This document shows, piece by piece, positions 21,213 through 22,000 of a stretch of 22,000 bases of DNA. The stretch comes from Bugula neritina (lineage: Eukaryota > Bryozoa > Gymnolaemata > Cheilostomatida > Bugulidae). A program made the position numbers and the translations under genes. How positions within the stretch are numbered: position 1 is the first letter of the stretch; every line of letters starts with the position of its first letter. The DNA is taken from positions 19,789,628-19,811,627 of the forward strand of contig OZ037767.1 in assembly GCA_964035545.1 (NCBI GenBank). The letters run 5' to 3'. Below the pieces are notes generated by a model. That model searched no databases and was not told where the DNA came from. It saw only the letters and a program-made list of their open reading frames with translations.

Positions 21213-22000
21213 GTTTGTATTACATTTAAAGTTATTTAAGAGTCCATGTGTTTCTAATATGTTATAAATTTAAGAATTCAGCATAACTTTCAAAACAGAC
21301 CAGGCATTGAGTAAAAATGCTTACTCATTCCCAGGCACCTCTGTCCATTACATTGATCCCTGGCCAAAGTGTATTGTATATATAAATCCCTAAAAGAGAA
21401 CTATTGTATGCTCGAATGCATAATATAATAAATGCTCCAATAAAAGACTTCCATGAACAAAATTGTGTGTTAATTCAGGTCAATATGTATGTCATGCTCC
21501 TAATTCTCACCTATTCTCACCGATCACCGCTTTGTCCTGTTCAGGTATCAGGTATGTCATGCTCCTAATCCTTGGTGTAAATTTCCTTCCCTTTCTCTAA
21601 ATTCATGTGGTATACATAGTCAATGCTGGCTAAAAGAATGGGCTGCCTACTGCAAGGGTTTATACAAGTTATAGGGTGAGTAACAGTTGGGGTTATTTTG
21701 TTAGCAATTAAACATCTAAAATGGCAAAAATGAAGACATTCTGTCTTTGTCCATTAAAATATAAACATATTACTTATTAAGGTAAAGCCATTTTTTTACC
21801 TGTAAGCTTTTTTGCACAATGTGCCCTGATACATGCATGAAAGTTGAACCCAGTGTCATTTTTCTACACCAGGCCTAACAGGGTTAACCCTGCATGTAGC
21901 ATATACGCTAACACATGACAGCATGAATTGTATAAAAACATATAATTATATAGAGAATATAAAGTATCTTGTAAATCCATAATTTACCAGTGTTTTAATG
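21213..22000. other. no gene recognised
   Basis: AT-rich sequence without open frames of note. A short phrase 'GTATGTCATGCTCCTAAT' occurs twice (about 21487 and 21552), a small direct repeat. Confidence 0.5.

Overview
The window looks like AT-rich, intron-bearing metazoan DNA. Its genes are split by GT-AG introns, it is dense in microsatellites, and it carries a Ty3/gypsy-type LTR retrotransposon primed by a eukaryotic tRNA. A fragment resembling the ligand-binding domain of class C GPCRs suggests an animal. An early-branching one such as a sponge is possible, but that is a guess. There is no bacterial operon, CRISPR array or rRNA.

Layout. (1) 1-960, minus strand: remnants of a short-chain dehydrogenase/reductase (SDR) gene. 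Two C-terminal coding tails lie close together, one fused in frame behind a receptor-like exon, followed by a 3' flank that is a diverged copy of the flank at 16.0-16.3 kb. (2) 1287-8806: an almost intact LTR retrotransposon on the minus strand with 307-bp LTRs that I read as identical, a 4-bp target duplication (TTAT), a tRNA-Leu-type primer binding site, gag, a pol with protease, RT, RNase H and integrase, a proline-rich extra frame after pol, and a third ORF with two zinc-finger-like motifs. (3) 8966-11927, plus strand: an SDR gene copy with five exons that lacks the two N-terminal exons and carries a frameshift. (4) 12.1-14.33 kb: tandem repeats, long TA arrays and a 706-bp near-perfect foldback element. 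(5) 14.33-16.0 kb: non-coding. (6) 16338-20591, minus strand: a complete seven-exon SDR gene (261 codons), preceded by a small membrane-segment ORF whose stop lies one base before the SDR start codon. (7) 20.8-22.0 kb: non-coding with a 30-bp tandem repeat.

The three SDR loci are paralogues in inverted and direct orientation, so the window is a rearranged SDR cluster invaded by a young retrotransposon. The most notable signals are in the retrotransposon: a well-formed -1 frameshift signal between gag and pol (G-TTA-AAC, 5-nt spacer, perfect 8-bp GC stem, possible pseudoknot), and an ORF3 with no AUG before its zinc fingers that begins at a strong 3' splice site in phase with a strong donor 14 codons into gag. 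This implies a spliced subgenomic mRNA like that of env genes, but for a zinc-finger protein. Against full activity, pol has one in-frame amber codon between RT and RNase H, and the frame changes at a run of nine C at the end of pol.
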